From Oleispira sp963933055 (lineage in GTDB: Bacteria; Pseudomonadota; Gammaproteobacteria; Pseudomonadales; Oceanobacteraceae), in contig CAWVSY010000031.1 in NCBI GenBank assembly GCA_963933055.1, positions 1-42,282 on the forward strand: a DNA stretch of 42,282 nt, read 5' to 3'. Under the pieces are notes generated by a model. The model saw nothing but the letters and a program-made list of their open reading frames with translations, was not told where the DNA came from and searched no databases. Positions 7,876 to 17,027 of the stretch are shown here, in pieces. Both the position numbers and the translations under genes were made by a program. Position 1 is the first letter of the stretch; every line of letters starts with the position of its first letter.

Positions 7876-8964
7876 GTGAAAATTCGCTGGCCGTTTAAAA
7901 AATTAGCTTATCAGCATTGGCTTGGGATTAATTTATCTCAGCTAAATCCCAGCGCAGTAATCTATAGCGCCGGCAAAATCATTGCTGCCAAAAGCTTTAG
8001 CCAAGAAGAAGGTATAGAGGCTTTGACCCAATGGCTCAGAGATCATGCAGTGGTTGGCATGCCTGCCGTTTTGGTTTTGGATAGCCATGATTATGAATTG
8101 CTGCTAACGGAAGCGCCTAACGTACCTGATGATGAACTGAATGCTGCAATGGAGTTTAGGGTTGGCGATTTATTGGCTCAGGACATGAGTGAAACCGCCA
8201 TCCAAGCCATTCGCCTGCCTGAAGATGCTTATAGAGGTCGGATGTCGATGGCTCATGTTATTGCTGCGCCGAATGAAAAAATAGAAAAATGGGTTGCGTG
8301 GGCAGAAGAGCTAAAACTTAAGATCTCGTTAATCACCGTTCCTGAGCTATGTTTGCTTAACTTGTTAGCCCTATTTGATGTTGAGCAAGGCGTGGGGTTA
8401 TTAGAGTTAGAGCCTGAGCGAGGCAGTCTTCGCCTTTATCAAGCGGGAGCCTTGTATCTAACTCGCCAAATTGAAGTCGGTCTTGATGCCCTTGAATTAG
8501 TGCGTGCAGAAGATAGAGATCCTCCGATTGAACATCTAGAAGTTGAGCCTATAGAAGTTGAGCCTGATTTAGAATTAGGCATTGACCTTGATTTGGAATT
8601 AGAGGCCGATGCTGATGTTAATGATGAGAATGAGCTTAAGGTTGATGATTATGTCCCATTTTCTGGAAAGGCGAATATTAACGAGCAGCAATTAGAAAGT
8701 TTGATACTGAAGGTACAGAGATCGTTAGATTATTATGAAAGCCAGCTTGGCATGGGACAAATAACACGTTTATGGCTTATCTCAGAAAGGGAGGATCTTT
8801 CTGATTTGGTTGAAATCATGGATGCCCAATTCTTCGTGAAAATTGAGCAACCAGATATTACTAAACTGTTTAAAAAATTAGACTTTCAGATCGCAAGTGA
8901 TATCGAAGAGTTAAATCGCATGGCTGTTGCAATCGGAGGAGCGCTTGCATATGACCGAGATTAA
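7876..8964 (+). CDS. mshI: MSHA biogenesis protein MshI (PilM-like)
   Basis: A 362-residue cytoplasmic actin-fold protein of the PilM/MshI type, first gene of the MSHA locus. It should form the inner-membrane platform with the PilN-, PilO- and PilP-like products encoded next. Identification rests on the N-terminal WLGINLSQLNPSAVIYS, the central beta/alpha repeats, the GVGLLELEPERGSLRLY segment and, above all, the downstream gene order. A strongly acidic insert lies at about residues 216-255 (repeated EVEP units; see the repeat at 8537-8565). The GTG start has GGGAG at good spacing. Its end overlaps the next gene by 14 bases. Confidence 0.88.
   Translation: MKIRWPFKKLAYQHWLGINLSQLNPSAVIYSAGKIIAAKSFSQEEGIEALTQWLRDHAVVGMPAVLVLDSHDYELLLTEAPNVPDDELNAAMEFRVGDLLAQDMSETAIQAIRLPEDAYRGRMSMAHVIAAPNEKIEKWVAWAEELKLKISLITVPELCLLNLLALFDVEQGVGLLELEPERGSLRLYQAGALYLTRQIEVGLDALELVRAEDRDPPIEHLEVEPIEVEPDLELGIDLDLELEADADVNDENELKVDDYVPFSGKANINEQQLESLILKVQRSLDYYESQLGMGQITRLWLISEREDLSDLVEIMDAQFFVKIEQPDITKLFKKLDFQIASDIEELNRMAVAIGGALAYDRD
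8537..8565 (+). repeat. 14-base tandem repeat coding an acidic linker in mshI
   Basis: TAGAAGTTGAGCCT occurs at 8537-8550 and 8552-8565, a 15-base period that keeps frame and encodes repeated EVEP. It begins an acidic stretch (DLDLELEADADV). Such in-frame repeats can expand or shrink between strains without breaking the gene. Confidence 0.6.
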
Positions 8965-9586
8965 GCAAAAGATCAATTTATATCTGCCAAGGTTTCAGCC
9001 TGAAAAGCTATCAAAAGAAACGAAAAATCTTTTCTTCGCGATATCAGCGGCGTTTGCCATTCTTGTTTTGATTATTGCCTCTTTGATGATTATGAATTCT
9101 CTAGTCGATAGCAAAATAGTTAATAATCAACAAAAATCAGAAGTGCTAAATAAAAAATTAGAGCAAGCGATTTCAAAAATACCTAATGTTACCGCTGATT
9201 CAAATTTAGTGAACCGCATTAAACAGCAGAAGTCGGTAATCAAGAAAAAACAACAAGTTATCGCTTATTTATATAAAGATACTATTAGTGAAGGTGAAAA
9301 CTTTACCAGCTTGGTTGACCAATTGGCTCAGCAGAATGTACAGGGTATTTGGTTAAATAAATTCGAAATTCTAAATAAAGGCAATGATGTACAGTTATTT
9401 GGTTATGCCAAGACGCCCAGCCATGTTTCTAAATACATCGAAATGCTAGGCGCTCAAAATGCTTATCAAGGTCGAAATTTTCAGCAAATAAAAATTAATA
9501 AATCAGCGCAACGATGGAATGACTTTTATATTTCAACACTCAGTTTGAAAGAATTGCTTTCATTAGACGCAGAGGAGGTAGAGTGA
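8951..9586 (+). CDS. mshI2: PilN-like MSHA assembly protein (MshI2)
   Basis: A 211-residue bitopic inner-membrane protein: short cytoplasmic start MTEIKQKINLYLPRF, which carries the INL(Y/F) motif PilN proteins use to bind PilM; a membrane helix at about 32-54; then a coiled-coil and ferredoxin-like periplasmic part. The ATG at 8951 is chosen over an earlier TTG at 8927 because GGAGGAG sits 9 bases before it and because PilN proteins begin just before the INLY motif. The gene overlaps mshI by 14 bases and ends in TGATG with mshJ. Confidence 0.88.
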   Translation: MTEIKQKINLYLPRFQPEKLSKETKNLFFAISAAFAILVLIIASLMIMNSLVDSKIVNNQQKSEVLNKKLEQAISKIPNVTADSNLVNRIKQQKSVIKKKQQVIAYLYKDTISEGENFTSLVDQLAQQNVQGIWLNKFEILNKGNDVQLFGYAKTPSHVSKYIEMLGAQNAYQGRNFQQIKINKSAQRWNDFYISTLSLKELLSLDAEEVE

Positions 9587-10296
9587 TGCATTGGTGGCAG
9601 AAAAAACCAGCAGCAAACTTAATCTCTGCTTATGAGAGTGTATCGCTAAGAGAGCGTAAAATTATTCTTATAACCCTCTTGATTTTGATATTTTTAGTGG
9701 TGTATCTATTGGCCATTGAACCTCTTCTGATAACGTATAAAACTCTGAATGAAGAAAGCAATGCTTTATATAATGAGAATCGATTAACAGAAAAGCAACT
9801 TCAGGTTACGTTGGAAAGTAAATATCAAGATCCAAATATCCCATTGCAGCAAGAAATTAGGTTGTTAGAAAACAAAAGTTTGGCACTAGATGAAGATATT
9901 GGCCGTTTAACAAAAGCCCTAGTCGCACCTAAGCAAATGGTTCAACTATTGGAGAATGTTCTTAAAAGCGATAAAAAAATGAAGCTCATCTCTTTTTTGA
10001 ATTTGCCCAAAGAAGATGTTCGATTCTCGCTAGAATCTTCTGTGCAGGAATCAGACATGAATTCTATTAATGAGGCCGGGAAAAATTCTGATGAAGGGTT
10101 AATTTATAAGCATGCTTTTGAGATTGAAATGAAAGCAACTTATGACAGCACCGTAGGCTATTTAAAACGTATTGATAAGTTACCTTGGAAGGTTTTTTGG
10201 CAAGAGCTGAAATATGAAGCAGGAGATTATCCTAACGGAAATCTTAAAATAAAAATTTATACGTTAAGTACAAGTAAGGAGGTTTTAGGTGTATAG
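9586..10296 (+). CDS. mshJ: PilO-like MSHA assembly protein MshJ
   Basis: A 236-residue bitopic protein with a membrane helix at about 25-47 (KIILITLLILIFLVVYLLAI), a long coiled coil, and a periplasmic ferredoxin-like domain. This is the PilO layout, which pairs with PilN to form the alignment complex of type IV pili. The ATG at 9586 shares its A with the previous stop (TGATG) and has GAGGAGG seven bases upstream; a GTG one codon earlier is less likely. Assignment depends on gene order more than on motifs. Confidence 0.85.
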   Translation: MHWWQKKPAANLISAYESVSLRERKIILITLLILIFLVVYLLAIEPLLITYKTLNEESNALYNENRLTEKQLQVTLESKYQDPNIPLQQEIRLLENKSLALDEDIGRLTKALVAPKQMVQLLENVLKSDKKMKLISFLNLPKEDVRFSLESSVQESDMNSINEAGKNSDEGLIYKHAFEIEMKATYDSTVGYLKRIDKLPWKVFWQELKYEAGDYPNGNLKIKIYTLSTSKEVLGV

Positions 10297-10621
10297 CATT
10301 ATTAGAACTGCAGCATGCACCCTCTTACTTGTTTTTGTCTGCGTTGTTCATGCAGGGCAAGACCCTATGCGTCCACCTAACTGGACTAACCAAGCACCAC
10401 GGTCACCTTCTACAAGTGCTCGTATTGATTTGCAACAAATACTGATATCCAAAGACCGTAAGATCGTCATAATTAATGACAAAATTTTACAGGAAGGGCA
10501 ATTAATTGATGGTTATAAAATCATTGAAATCGATGCCAAACAGATAAAAATTAGACGTGCTGGGGTGAATAAAATCATTAAGTTATTGCCCATCACCAAG
10601 GGAGAGAATCGTGAAATATAA
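10289..10621 (+). CDS. mshK: PilP-like MSHA protein MshK
   Basis: A 110-residue periplasmic protein with a signal peptide ending near VVHAG (residues about 19-23), then DPMRPP, typical of MshK/PilP/GspC-like proteins, and a small beta domain (LQQILISKDRKIVIINDKIL ... DGYKI). It should link the inner-membrane MshJ/MshI2 complex to the secretin MshL. The GTG start has AAGGAGG at good spacing; it overlaps mshJ by 8 and mshL by 11 bases. Confidence 0.85.
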   Translation: MYSIIRTAACTLLLVFVCVVHAGQDPMRPPNWTNQAPRSPSTSARIDLQQILISKDRKIVIINDKILQEGQLIDGYKIIEIDAKQIKIRRAGVNKIIKLLPITKGENREI

Positions 10622-12230
10622 ATTATTAATTCCATTATTGGTTGTTTTAAATTTAATCGGCTGTGCAACGACTCTCAACTCAGAAAAAGAAAGCAAAGTT
10701 GGTGATCCGTCTGTAGAAAATGAGCCTTTACTTGTATGGGAAGAAGATACCGATGAAATGGATCAAGACGACTATTTTATTCAGCAATTAATTCCGCCTG
10801 TCCCCGAGGTTGAAATACAAGAGAATCGTTTTGATGTTTCCGCAAAAGCGACCAATATAAAAACATTTTTGGTCAGTCTTGTAGAAGGAACTGGCTATAA
10901 CCTAGTTGCTCATGAATCCTTAGCGGGTGATGTTACATTAAACCTGAAAGAGGTCACCATTACTGAAGTACTCGATGCTGTACGTGATATCTATGGATAT
11001 GAGTATCAAATGTCTAGTTATGGCATTCAGGTAACACCACCTAGAGTGAGAACAAAAATATTTCCGATTAATTATTTGAATGTGAACCGTTCGGGCACTT
11101 CCGGTATGTGGGTGAGCAGTGGCCAGGTAACATCAGTGGATACGGAAGAGCGCAATGATAATGCTAGTAATACCTCTTCTTCTAGCGAGGCAATTAACTC
11201 GACACAGGTTAATACCAGCTCTGAAACTGACTTTTGGGGACAATTAAAACTCACCTTAGAAATGATTGTTGCCGATCATGAAAATACCAGCATTGTTGTT
11301 GATGCTCAATCAGGCATGGTGATCGCACGCGGAATGCCTGAAACTTTGAATAATATCGAAATATTTTTAGAGCGCGCAGAGCTGAGTGTAGGCAAGCAAG
11401 TTTTGATTGAAGCAAAAATTCTTGAAGTCTCATTAAAAGACGGGTTTCAGTCAGGCATTCAATGGAGCACTTTAGGCTCTGGTGATTTTAATGGCGGGGA
11501 CTTTACTTCGATCAGCGCAATTGCATCCGAAGCCATAACAAATGCTGATGAGATTGGTGGTGTATTTAATCTTAACTTTAATACTAGCGATTTTACAGGC
11601 GTTATTCAGTTATTAGAAACTCAAGGAGATGTAAAGGTTTTATCTAGCCCTAGAATTGCAACGGTTAATAATCAGAAAGCCGTGATTAAAGTAGGTACTG
11701 ACGAGTACTTTGTAACCGAACTCAAATCTTCGACGACGACTAGCAGTGGCAGTACAACCAGCTTTCCTGAAGTGATATTTACGCCATTTTTCTCTGGTAT
11801 TGCACTCGATGTGACGCCGCAGATTGGTGAAAATAAAGATGTCATCTTGCATGTTCATCCAACGATTACGGAAGTGAGCGAAAAAACTAAAAGCGTAGAA
11901 TTAAGCTCTGGTTCATTAACTGTGCCTTTAGCATTCAGTACTGTGCGTGAAACGGATTCAATTATTAAAGCGAAAAGTGGCCAGGTTGTTGTTATTGGTG
12001 GCTTGATGCAAAACAAAAAAACAGTCATTAATTCTGGTATTCCATTTTTGCGAGATATTCCTTTTATTGGCGCATTGTTTGGGCAAAAAAGAGAAAGCAT
12101 CGTGCAAAGTGAATTGGTTATCTTGATACAGCCTAAGGTTGTTGATAGTAACTTCCATCACGAGGAAATGGATCGCATTAATGAGCGCTTCTCTGGATTC
12201 CGTAAGGAGATAAATTATGACCGTCGGTAA
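10611..12230 (+). CDS. mshL: MSHA secretin MshL
   Basis: A 539-residue outer-membrane secretin that forms the pore for the pilus. The start is a lipoprotein signal with lipobox LIGC (Cys18). An STN/N0-type region (about 75-145) and a secretin domain (about 265-520) follow, with VNNQKAVIKVGTDEYF, FSGIALDVTPQIGENKDVIL and SGQVVVIGGLMQNKK. The middle has a Ser/Asn/Thr-rich stretch near 175-200, common in MshL. GTG start inside the mshK end; overlap with mshM 14 bases. Confidence 0.95.
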   Translation: MKYKLLIPLLVVLNLIGCATTLNSEKESKVGDPSVENEPLLVWEEDTDEMDQDDYFIQQLIPPVPEVEIQENRFDVSAKATNIKTFLVSLVEGTGYNLVAHESLAGDVTLNLKEVTITEVLDAVRDIYGYEYQMSSYGIQVTPPRVRTKIFPINYLNVNRSGTSGMWVSSGQVTSVDTEERNDNASNTSSSSEAINSTQVNTSSETDFWGQLKLTLEMIVADHENTSIVVDAQSGMVIARGMPETLNNIEIFLERAELSVGKQVLIEAKILEVSLKDGFQSGIQWSTLGSGDFNGGDFTSISAIASEAITNADEIGGVFNLNFNTSDFTGVIQLLETQGDVKVLSSPRIATVNNQKAVIKVGTDEYFVTELKSSTTTSSGSTTSFPEVIFTPFFSGIALDVTPQIGENKDVILHVHPTITEVSEKTKSVELSSGSLTVPLAFSTVRETDSIIKAKSGQVVVIGGLMQNKKTVINSGIPFLRDIPFIGALFGQKRESIVQSELVILIQPKVVDSNFHHEEMDRINERFSGFRKEINYDRR

Positions 12231-13137
12231 TATGATCGGTGGTTTTAAAGCTTATTACGGTTTAAATGAGCAGCCATTTTCATTAGCGCCTAATACAGAA
12301 TTTTATGTCGATTTAAAAAGCCAGCAAGAGTGCTTTAATGTTCTAAATTATGCATTAGAAACCGGTGAAGGTTTTATTAAAGTTACCGGTGAAGTTGGAA
12401 CTGGAAAAACCATGTTATGTCGGCGCTTATTAAACTCTTTTACCGATAGTCAAGTCTCCGTTTATATCCCAAATCCGTCACTTAGTCCGCAAGCATTATG
12501 GCGTGCGATTGCTCATGAGCTGCGTATCGATATTAATCGCGTCGATTTATTTCAAATTCAAGAACGTATCCAAGAAAAATTATTGCAATTAGCGCTTGAA
12601 AATAAAACCGTTATTTTGGTTGTTGATGAAGCGCAATGTTTGCCTGAAGACAGTTTGGAGGCTATGCGACTTATTTCTAACCTAGAAATGGAAAGCCGCA
12701 GTCTGATTCAAATCGTATTATTTGGTCAGCCTGAACTAAATGATCTTCTAGCAACAGATCGTTTCAGACAGCTGAAGCAGCGAATTTCTTACAGTGCAGA
12801 ATTGAAAGCCATGGATGAGCACAGCTTACCCAACTACATTCAGCAGAGAATGATGGTTGCGGGTTATAGAGGCATGCCAATTTTTGATGAAAAAGCGTTG
12901 AAGTTAATGGCCAAAGTAACTTCGGGTGTACCGCGCTTGATCAATATTATTGCTCAAAAAGCAATGTTTAGTGCCTTTGGTGGTGGTGCTAGCCAGGTTT
13001 CCGTTGCACATGTTCAAGCCGCCGCTGCGGATACGGAAGGGGCGATTAAGGAATTGAATCATAACCGTTTTTATTGGCGCGAAATCTTATTATTAATGCT
13101 GGTCGTCGTATTAGTGGCAATCAATGAGCTTAGTTAA
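12217..13137 (+). CDS. mshM: MSHA ATPase-like protein MshM (ExeA type)
   Basis: A 306-residue AAA protein of the GspA/ExeA family. It opens with the family signature YYGLNEQPFSLAPNTEFYVD and has Walker A GEVGTGKT (58-65), Walker B VILVVDE (132-138), and a C-terminal hydrophobic helix (LLLMLVVVLVAI). ExeA proteins help secretins assemble through peptidoglycan; here the periplasmic extension is absent, as in other MshM proteins. AAGGAGA lies 6 bases before the ATG. Confidence 0.93.
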   Translation: MTVGNMIGGFKAYYGLNEQPFSLAPNTEFYVDLKSQQECFNVLNYALETGEGFIKVTGEVGTGKTMLCRRLLNSFTDSQVSVYIPNPSLSPQALWRAIAHELRIDINRVDLFQIQERIQEKLLQLALENKTVILVVDEAQCLPEDSLEAMRLISNLEMESRSLIQIVLFGQPELNDLLATDRFRQLKQRISYSAELKAMDEHSLPNYIQQRMMVAGYRGMPIFDEKALKLMAKVTSGVPRLINIIAQKAMFSAFGGGASQVSVAHVQAAAADTEGAIKELNHNRFYWREILLLMLVVVLVAINELS

Positions 13138-14095
13138 CGATGTACTACGTCAGATTGACGAGAAATCTTATTCTAATGACGGTATTAAAGCGGCACTGCC
13201 TTTGTCATTGCAGCAGAATAGTTCCGGATGGGATAAACCGAGAGTGGTTCTTCTATCATTAACAGCGTTAATTCTAGTCGTTTATATTTTACAACGACTA
13301 ATCATTGGTTATTTTAATGATGAGAGAAGTCAAGCGCTTGATCCTAGTTATGCTGTTGACTCTACTTACAATGTTATCGCTAAAGATGAAATCTTCGCTA
13401 TAAATGCAGATGTAAACTCTACTAAAGATTCAGATGACAGTCAGAATATCCGTCAATCTCAGCCTAAAGACGCTACGGTATTTATAGCAGCAACGCCTGT
13501 TGCTAAAGCACCAGTACCAGCATCAATACCAGTACCAAAACTAATATTGACACAGGATGTAAAGCCTCAAAAGATCGCTTCACAAAAAAAAGTCGCTTCA
13601 CAAGAACCGATTATCTCCAAAAAAGCTAGAAATCATGAGGCCGCTCAATACCAAGAGGCTTTAGGGCAGTTTATCGCAGGCAATATAGAAAGTTCAGAGC
13701 ACATATTAAAAAATTTACTTAACAAAAGTATTGAAGAGCCCTATTTAGAACTTCAGGCTCGAATTTATATACAGCGAAATGAGGGTAATAGTTTTTATCA
13801 ACTGGTAAAAAAATACCCACAAAATAACAGTATTACTTGGTATAAATTAATTGCACCTGGCCTGCAGTTATTTTCTTATTATCGTCTTTCTAATCAATAT
13901 TATGATTCGCTGGTTAAACTTGAACCGAATGAAATTCGTTGGCAGCTAGCGATTGCTCTAAATTATTCTCGTTTAGGTGACAATGAGAAATCGATTGCTG
14001 TTTATGAAAACCTTGCAAGTTCTGATCAGGTTTCTGATCGACAAAAGCAGTGGCTATTGAAAAAAATTAAACGTTTAACGTTATCTAAGGCGTAA
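13124..14095 (+). CDS. mshN: TPR protein MshN
   Basis: A 323-residue bitopic membrane protein. It starts MSLVNDVLRQIDEKS, typical of MshN, has one membrane helix at about 40-65, a Lys/Pro/Val-rich linker (about 110-170), and tetratricopeptide-like helices at about 175-320 (EAAQYQEALGQFIAGNIESS; later RLGDNEKSIAVYENLAS). It probably scaffolds pilus assembly in the periplasm. It overlaps mshM by 14 bases, with a weak ribosome site, so it is likely translationally coupled. Confidence 0.88.
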   Translation: MSLVNDVLRQIDEKSYSNDGIKAALPLSLQQNSSGWDKPRVVLLSLTALILVVYILQRLIIGYFNDERSQALDPSYAVDSTYNVIAKDEIFAINADVNSTKDSDDSQNIRQSQPKDATVFIAATPVAKAPVPASIPVPKLILTQDVKPQKIASQKKVASQEPIISKKARNHEAAQYQEALGQFIAGNIESSEHILKNLLNKSIEEPYLELQARIYIQRNEGNSFYQLVKKYPQNNSITWYKLIAPGLQLFSYYRLSNQYYDSLVKLEPNEIRWQLAIALNYSRLGDNEKSIAVYENLASSDQVSDRQKQWLLKKIKRLTLSKA

Positions 14096-14098
14096 ACA

Positions 14099-15805
14099 AT
14101 GGAAGTACATAAAAAAGTTAGAGTCGGCGATCTGTTAGTTGAGAAAGGCTTAATCACTGATACACAGTTGATGCAGGCACTATCAGAACAGAAACGTACA
14201 GGTCAAAAAATTGGTCGTGTTTTAACAACGTTAAAATTCGTACCAGAAGAAACACTATTAAAGTGTTTGGCAGATTATTTTAACTACCCGTTTATCGATT
14301 TAAATCGTTATCGAATAAATGCTGATGTCGTAAGGGTATTGCCTGAAGCACTCGCTCGTCGCTTCCGTTGTATCTTATTAGCGGATGAACCTGGTGGTTA
14401 TCTTGTGGGTATGTCTGACCCTACAGATCTTATGGTCATGGATGATCTACAGCGTCAGTTAAAACGACCTGTATTACCTGCGTTTATATCAGAAGATTCG
14501 CTATTAGCGACATTGGATAGCATTTATCGTCGTCAGGATGAGATTGCATCGATCGCTGGAGAGCTTGAAGGAGAGCTATCAGAAAGCGATTTTGATATTA
14601 CCGACTTGGCGTCAGGTATTGATAGTTCAGAAGCTCCAGTGGTTCGCTTATTACAGAGCATTTTTGAGGATGCAGTACAGGTAAAAGCTTCTGATATTCA
14701 TATTGAGCCGGAAGAATTTCAACTTAGAATTCGAATGAGAATTGATGGCGATCTGCAAGAGCAGGTGATGAAAGAGCGCCGTATTGCGTCGGCATTAGTA
14801 TCGCGTCTTAAAATTATGTCAGGGTTAGATATTTCAGAAAAACGTATACCTCAAGATGGGCGTTTTAATATTCGAGTAAAAAATAGAAGCATTGATGTGC
14901 GTTTATCGACGATGCCCGTGCAATTTGGGGAATCCGTGGTGATGCGTTTATTGGATCAAAGTGGCGGCATATTAGATTTAAGTTCTTTAGGGATGCCAGA
15001 AGATATTCAGCGGCGTTTTAAATATTTTATTGAACGCCCACACGGAATGGTATTGGTCACAGGGCCAACGGGGAGTGGTAAAACGACGACGTTATATGCG
15101 GCGTTGAATATCTTAAATACTCAAGAACGCAAAATTATTACGGCAGAAGACCCTATTGAATATCGCTTGCCAAGGATTAACCAGGTGCAAGTGAATACTA
15201 AAGTAGGGTTAGAGTTTTCGACGGTGCTAAGGGCGGCCTTACGTCAAGATCCTGATGTGATCTTGGTGGGGGAAATGAGAGATCAAGAAACGGCTGAAAT
15301 TGGTCTGCGCGCAGCCATGACAGGGCACATGGTATTATCAACATTGCATACCAATGATGCGGTTTCTACAGCGATGCGTTTGATGGATATGGGGGTTGAT
15401 CATTATCTTGTCGCTTCGTCTTTACGTGCCGTTATGGCGCAAAGATTGGTTAAACGATTGTGTGACCATTGCCAAGAAGATTACACACCGGATTTGCAGG
15501 AAAAATCTTGGTTAGAAACAATGAGCTGTGATGTAAATCAGGTTACTTTTAGGCAGGGCCGCGGTTGCCACCATTGTAATAATACGGGCTACCATGGTCG
15601 TATTGGTATTTATGAATTATTAGAAATGAATGAGCCGATGATCGCGGCGATGAGAAAAAATTCAGCGGATGATTTTTCTAAAGCGGCAGAAGCTAATACA
15701 AAATTTCGGCCGCTTGCGTTATGTGCTTTAGATTATGCAAAAGAGGGCATTACCTCGCTGAATGAGGTTTTCCGTATTAGTGCTAGTTTAGGGGATGGAG
15801 GTTGA
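14099..15805 (+). CDS. mshE: MSHA pilus extension ATPase MshE with c-di-GMP-binding N-domain
   Basis: A 568-residue PilB/GspE-family hexameric ATPase that drives pilus extension. The N-terminal MshEN domain shows both halves of the 24-residue c-di-GMP motif: RVGDLLVEKGLITDTQLMQA and on (8-31), and a second, weaker copy beginning KIGRVLTTLKF (37-60). The first has Val where the consensus RLG has Leu. The motor has Walker A GPTGSGKTTT (about 322), the Asp box, Walker B LVGEMRDQETAEIGL, the His box TLHTNDA, and a four-Cys zinc site (CDHC ... CHHC). c-di-GMP binding by this domain type is established in Vibrio cholerae MshE; here it is predicted. Confidence 0.95.
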   Translation: MEVHKKVRVGDLLVEKGLITDTQLMQALSEQKRTGQKIGRVLTTLKFVPEETLLKCLADYFNYPFIDLNRYRINADVVRVLPEALARRFRCILLADEPGGYLVGMSDPTDLMVMDDLQRQLKRPVLPAFISEDSLLATLDSIYRRQDEIASIAGELEGELSESDFDITDLASGIDSSEAPVVRLLQSIFEDAVQVKASDIHIEPEEFQLRIRMRIDGDLQEQVMKERRIASALVSRLKIMSGLDISEKRIPQDGRFNIRVKNRSIDVRLSTMPVQFGESVVMRLLDQSGGILDLSSLGMPEDIQRRFKYFIERPHGMVLVTGPTGSGKTTTLYAALNILNTQERKIITAEDPIEYRLPRINQVQVNTKVGLEFSTVLRAALRQDPDVILVGEMRDQETAEIGLRAAMTGHMVLSTLHTNDAVSTAMRLMDMGVDHYLVASSLRAVMAQRLVKRLCDHCQEDYTPDLQEKSWLETMSCDVNQVTFRQGRGCHHCNNTGYHGRIGIYELLEMNEPMIAAMRKNSADDFSKAAEANTKFRPLALCALDYAKEGITSLNEVFRISASLGDGG

Positions 15806-15806
15806 T

Positions 15807-17027
15807 ATGCCTGATTTCCAATACAGTGGCCGTGACGATCAGGGTATTTTGGTCGAAGGTATTTTACAGGCTGTAAGCCAAGATGCTGCGATTAATCAGT
15901 TACAGTCAAAAAAAATTACGATTGTGCGTCTTGCTATTGAAGCTAAGCAGGTCGATGGTAAAAAAATACACATTAGTTTTAAGAAAAAAATAACACTTGA
16001 TGATCAGGTTTTATTAACACGTCAGTTATATGCGTTAACAAAAGCAGGGATTCCTATTATCAGAGCCTTAAATGGCCTTGCAGAATCGACGGATAATCGC
16101 TTTCTGGCGAAAGTGCTGAACGCTATTGCAGATTCATTAGCCGCAGGTTCTGAGCTCGCAACGGCTTTCAGGCAGTTTCCTAAAATATTCTCTCCTATTT
16201 TTATTAGTATGATCCATGTGGGTGAAAATACCGGTCGCTTAGACCTTGCCCTTAAGAAATTAACCGCGCATTTAGAGCTGGAGCGAGAAACCAAAAAACG
16301 CATTAAATCAGCGGTTCGTTATCCTCTCTTTGTCATCTCAGCCATGGTGCTTGCCATGGTTGTTATTAATATTATGGTTATTCCAAATTTCGCCAGTGTT
16401 TTTGCCAAACTTGGCAGTGATTTACCCCTTGCGACACGCATCTTAATTACGACGTCAGATTTTACGATCAATTATTGGTGGATGATTTTATTGTTTATCT
16501 TTGGGTCTAGCTATGCCTGGTATCACTACATTAATACTGAAGAAGGGCGTCTTTGGTGGGACGGTAAAATAATTAAGTTGCCGTTATTTGGATCACTATT
16601 TAAACGCATTGCACTTTCTCGCTTCTCTCGTTCATTTTCTATGATGCTCTCGTCGGGTGTGCCTATTTTAAGAGCGTTATCGATTGTTTCTGAAAGTGTT
16701 GGTAATAAAGCCATTGGTGCGGCGATTAATGATATGTATCGTGGTGTAGAGCGTGGTGAGCGGTTAACGAGTACTGCGTCAGTAACAGGTTTATTTACTC
16801 CCTTGGTATTACAGATGATGTCGGTAGGTGAAGAAACTGGATCGATTGATACATTATTAAACGACGTGGCTGATTTTTATGAAGAAGAAATTGACTATGA
16901 ATTAAAACAACTTGCTGACTCCATTGAGCCCATTTTATTGGTCTTTTTAGGCGGTTTAGTTTTAGTGCTAGCACTAGGCGTTTTCTTACCTATTTGGGAC
17001 CTAAGCGGAGCGATGGGAGGGCGCTAA
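15807..17027 (+). CDS. mshG: MSHA platform protein MshG (PilC/GspF family)
   Basis: A 406-residue polytopic inner-membrane protein with two GspF domains (about 70-195 and 270-395), each with the LxxGVPILRAL-like helix, and three membrane segments (about 170-190, 215-240, 370-395). It transmits MshE motion to pilin extraction. I start at the ATG at 15807, which has GGAGG five bases upstream and gives the usual MPDFQYSGRD opening; a frame-compatible ATG at 15795 lies inside that ribosome site region and overlaps mshE. Confidence 0.93.
   Translation: MPDFQYSGRDDQGILVEGILQAVSQDAAINQLQSKKITIVRLAIEAKQVDGKKIHISFKKKITLDDQVLLTRQLYALTKAGIPIIRALNGLAESTDNRFLAKVLNAIADSLAAGSELATAFRQFPKIFSPIFISMIHVGENTGRLDLALKKLTAHLELERETKKRIKSAVRYPLFVISAMVLAMVVINIMVIPNFASVFAKLGSDLPLATRILITTSDFTINYWWMILLFIFGSSYAWYHYINTEEGRLWWDGKIIKLPLFGSLFKRIALSRFSRSFSMMLSSGVPILRALSIVSESVGNKAIGAAINDMYRGVERGERLTSTASVTGLFTPLVLQMMSVGEETGSIDTLLNDVADFYEEEIDYELKQLADSIEPILLVFLGGLVLVLALGVFLPIWDLSGAMGGR

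Noticed and set aside
11072..12161. Several 60-80 codon minus-strand frames in mshL
   Set aside because: Shadows of the secretin gene; no motif, no promoter, no ribosome site.
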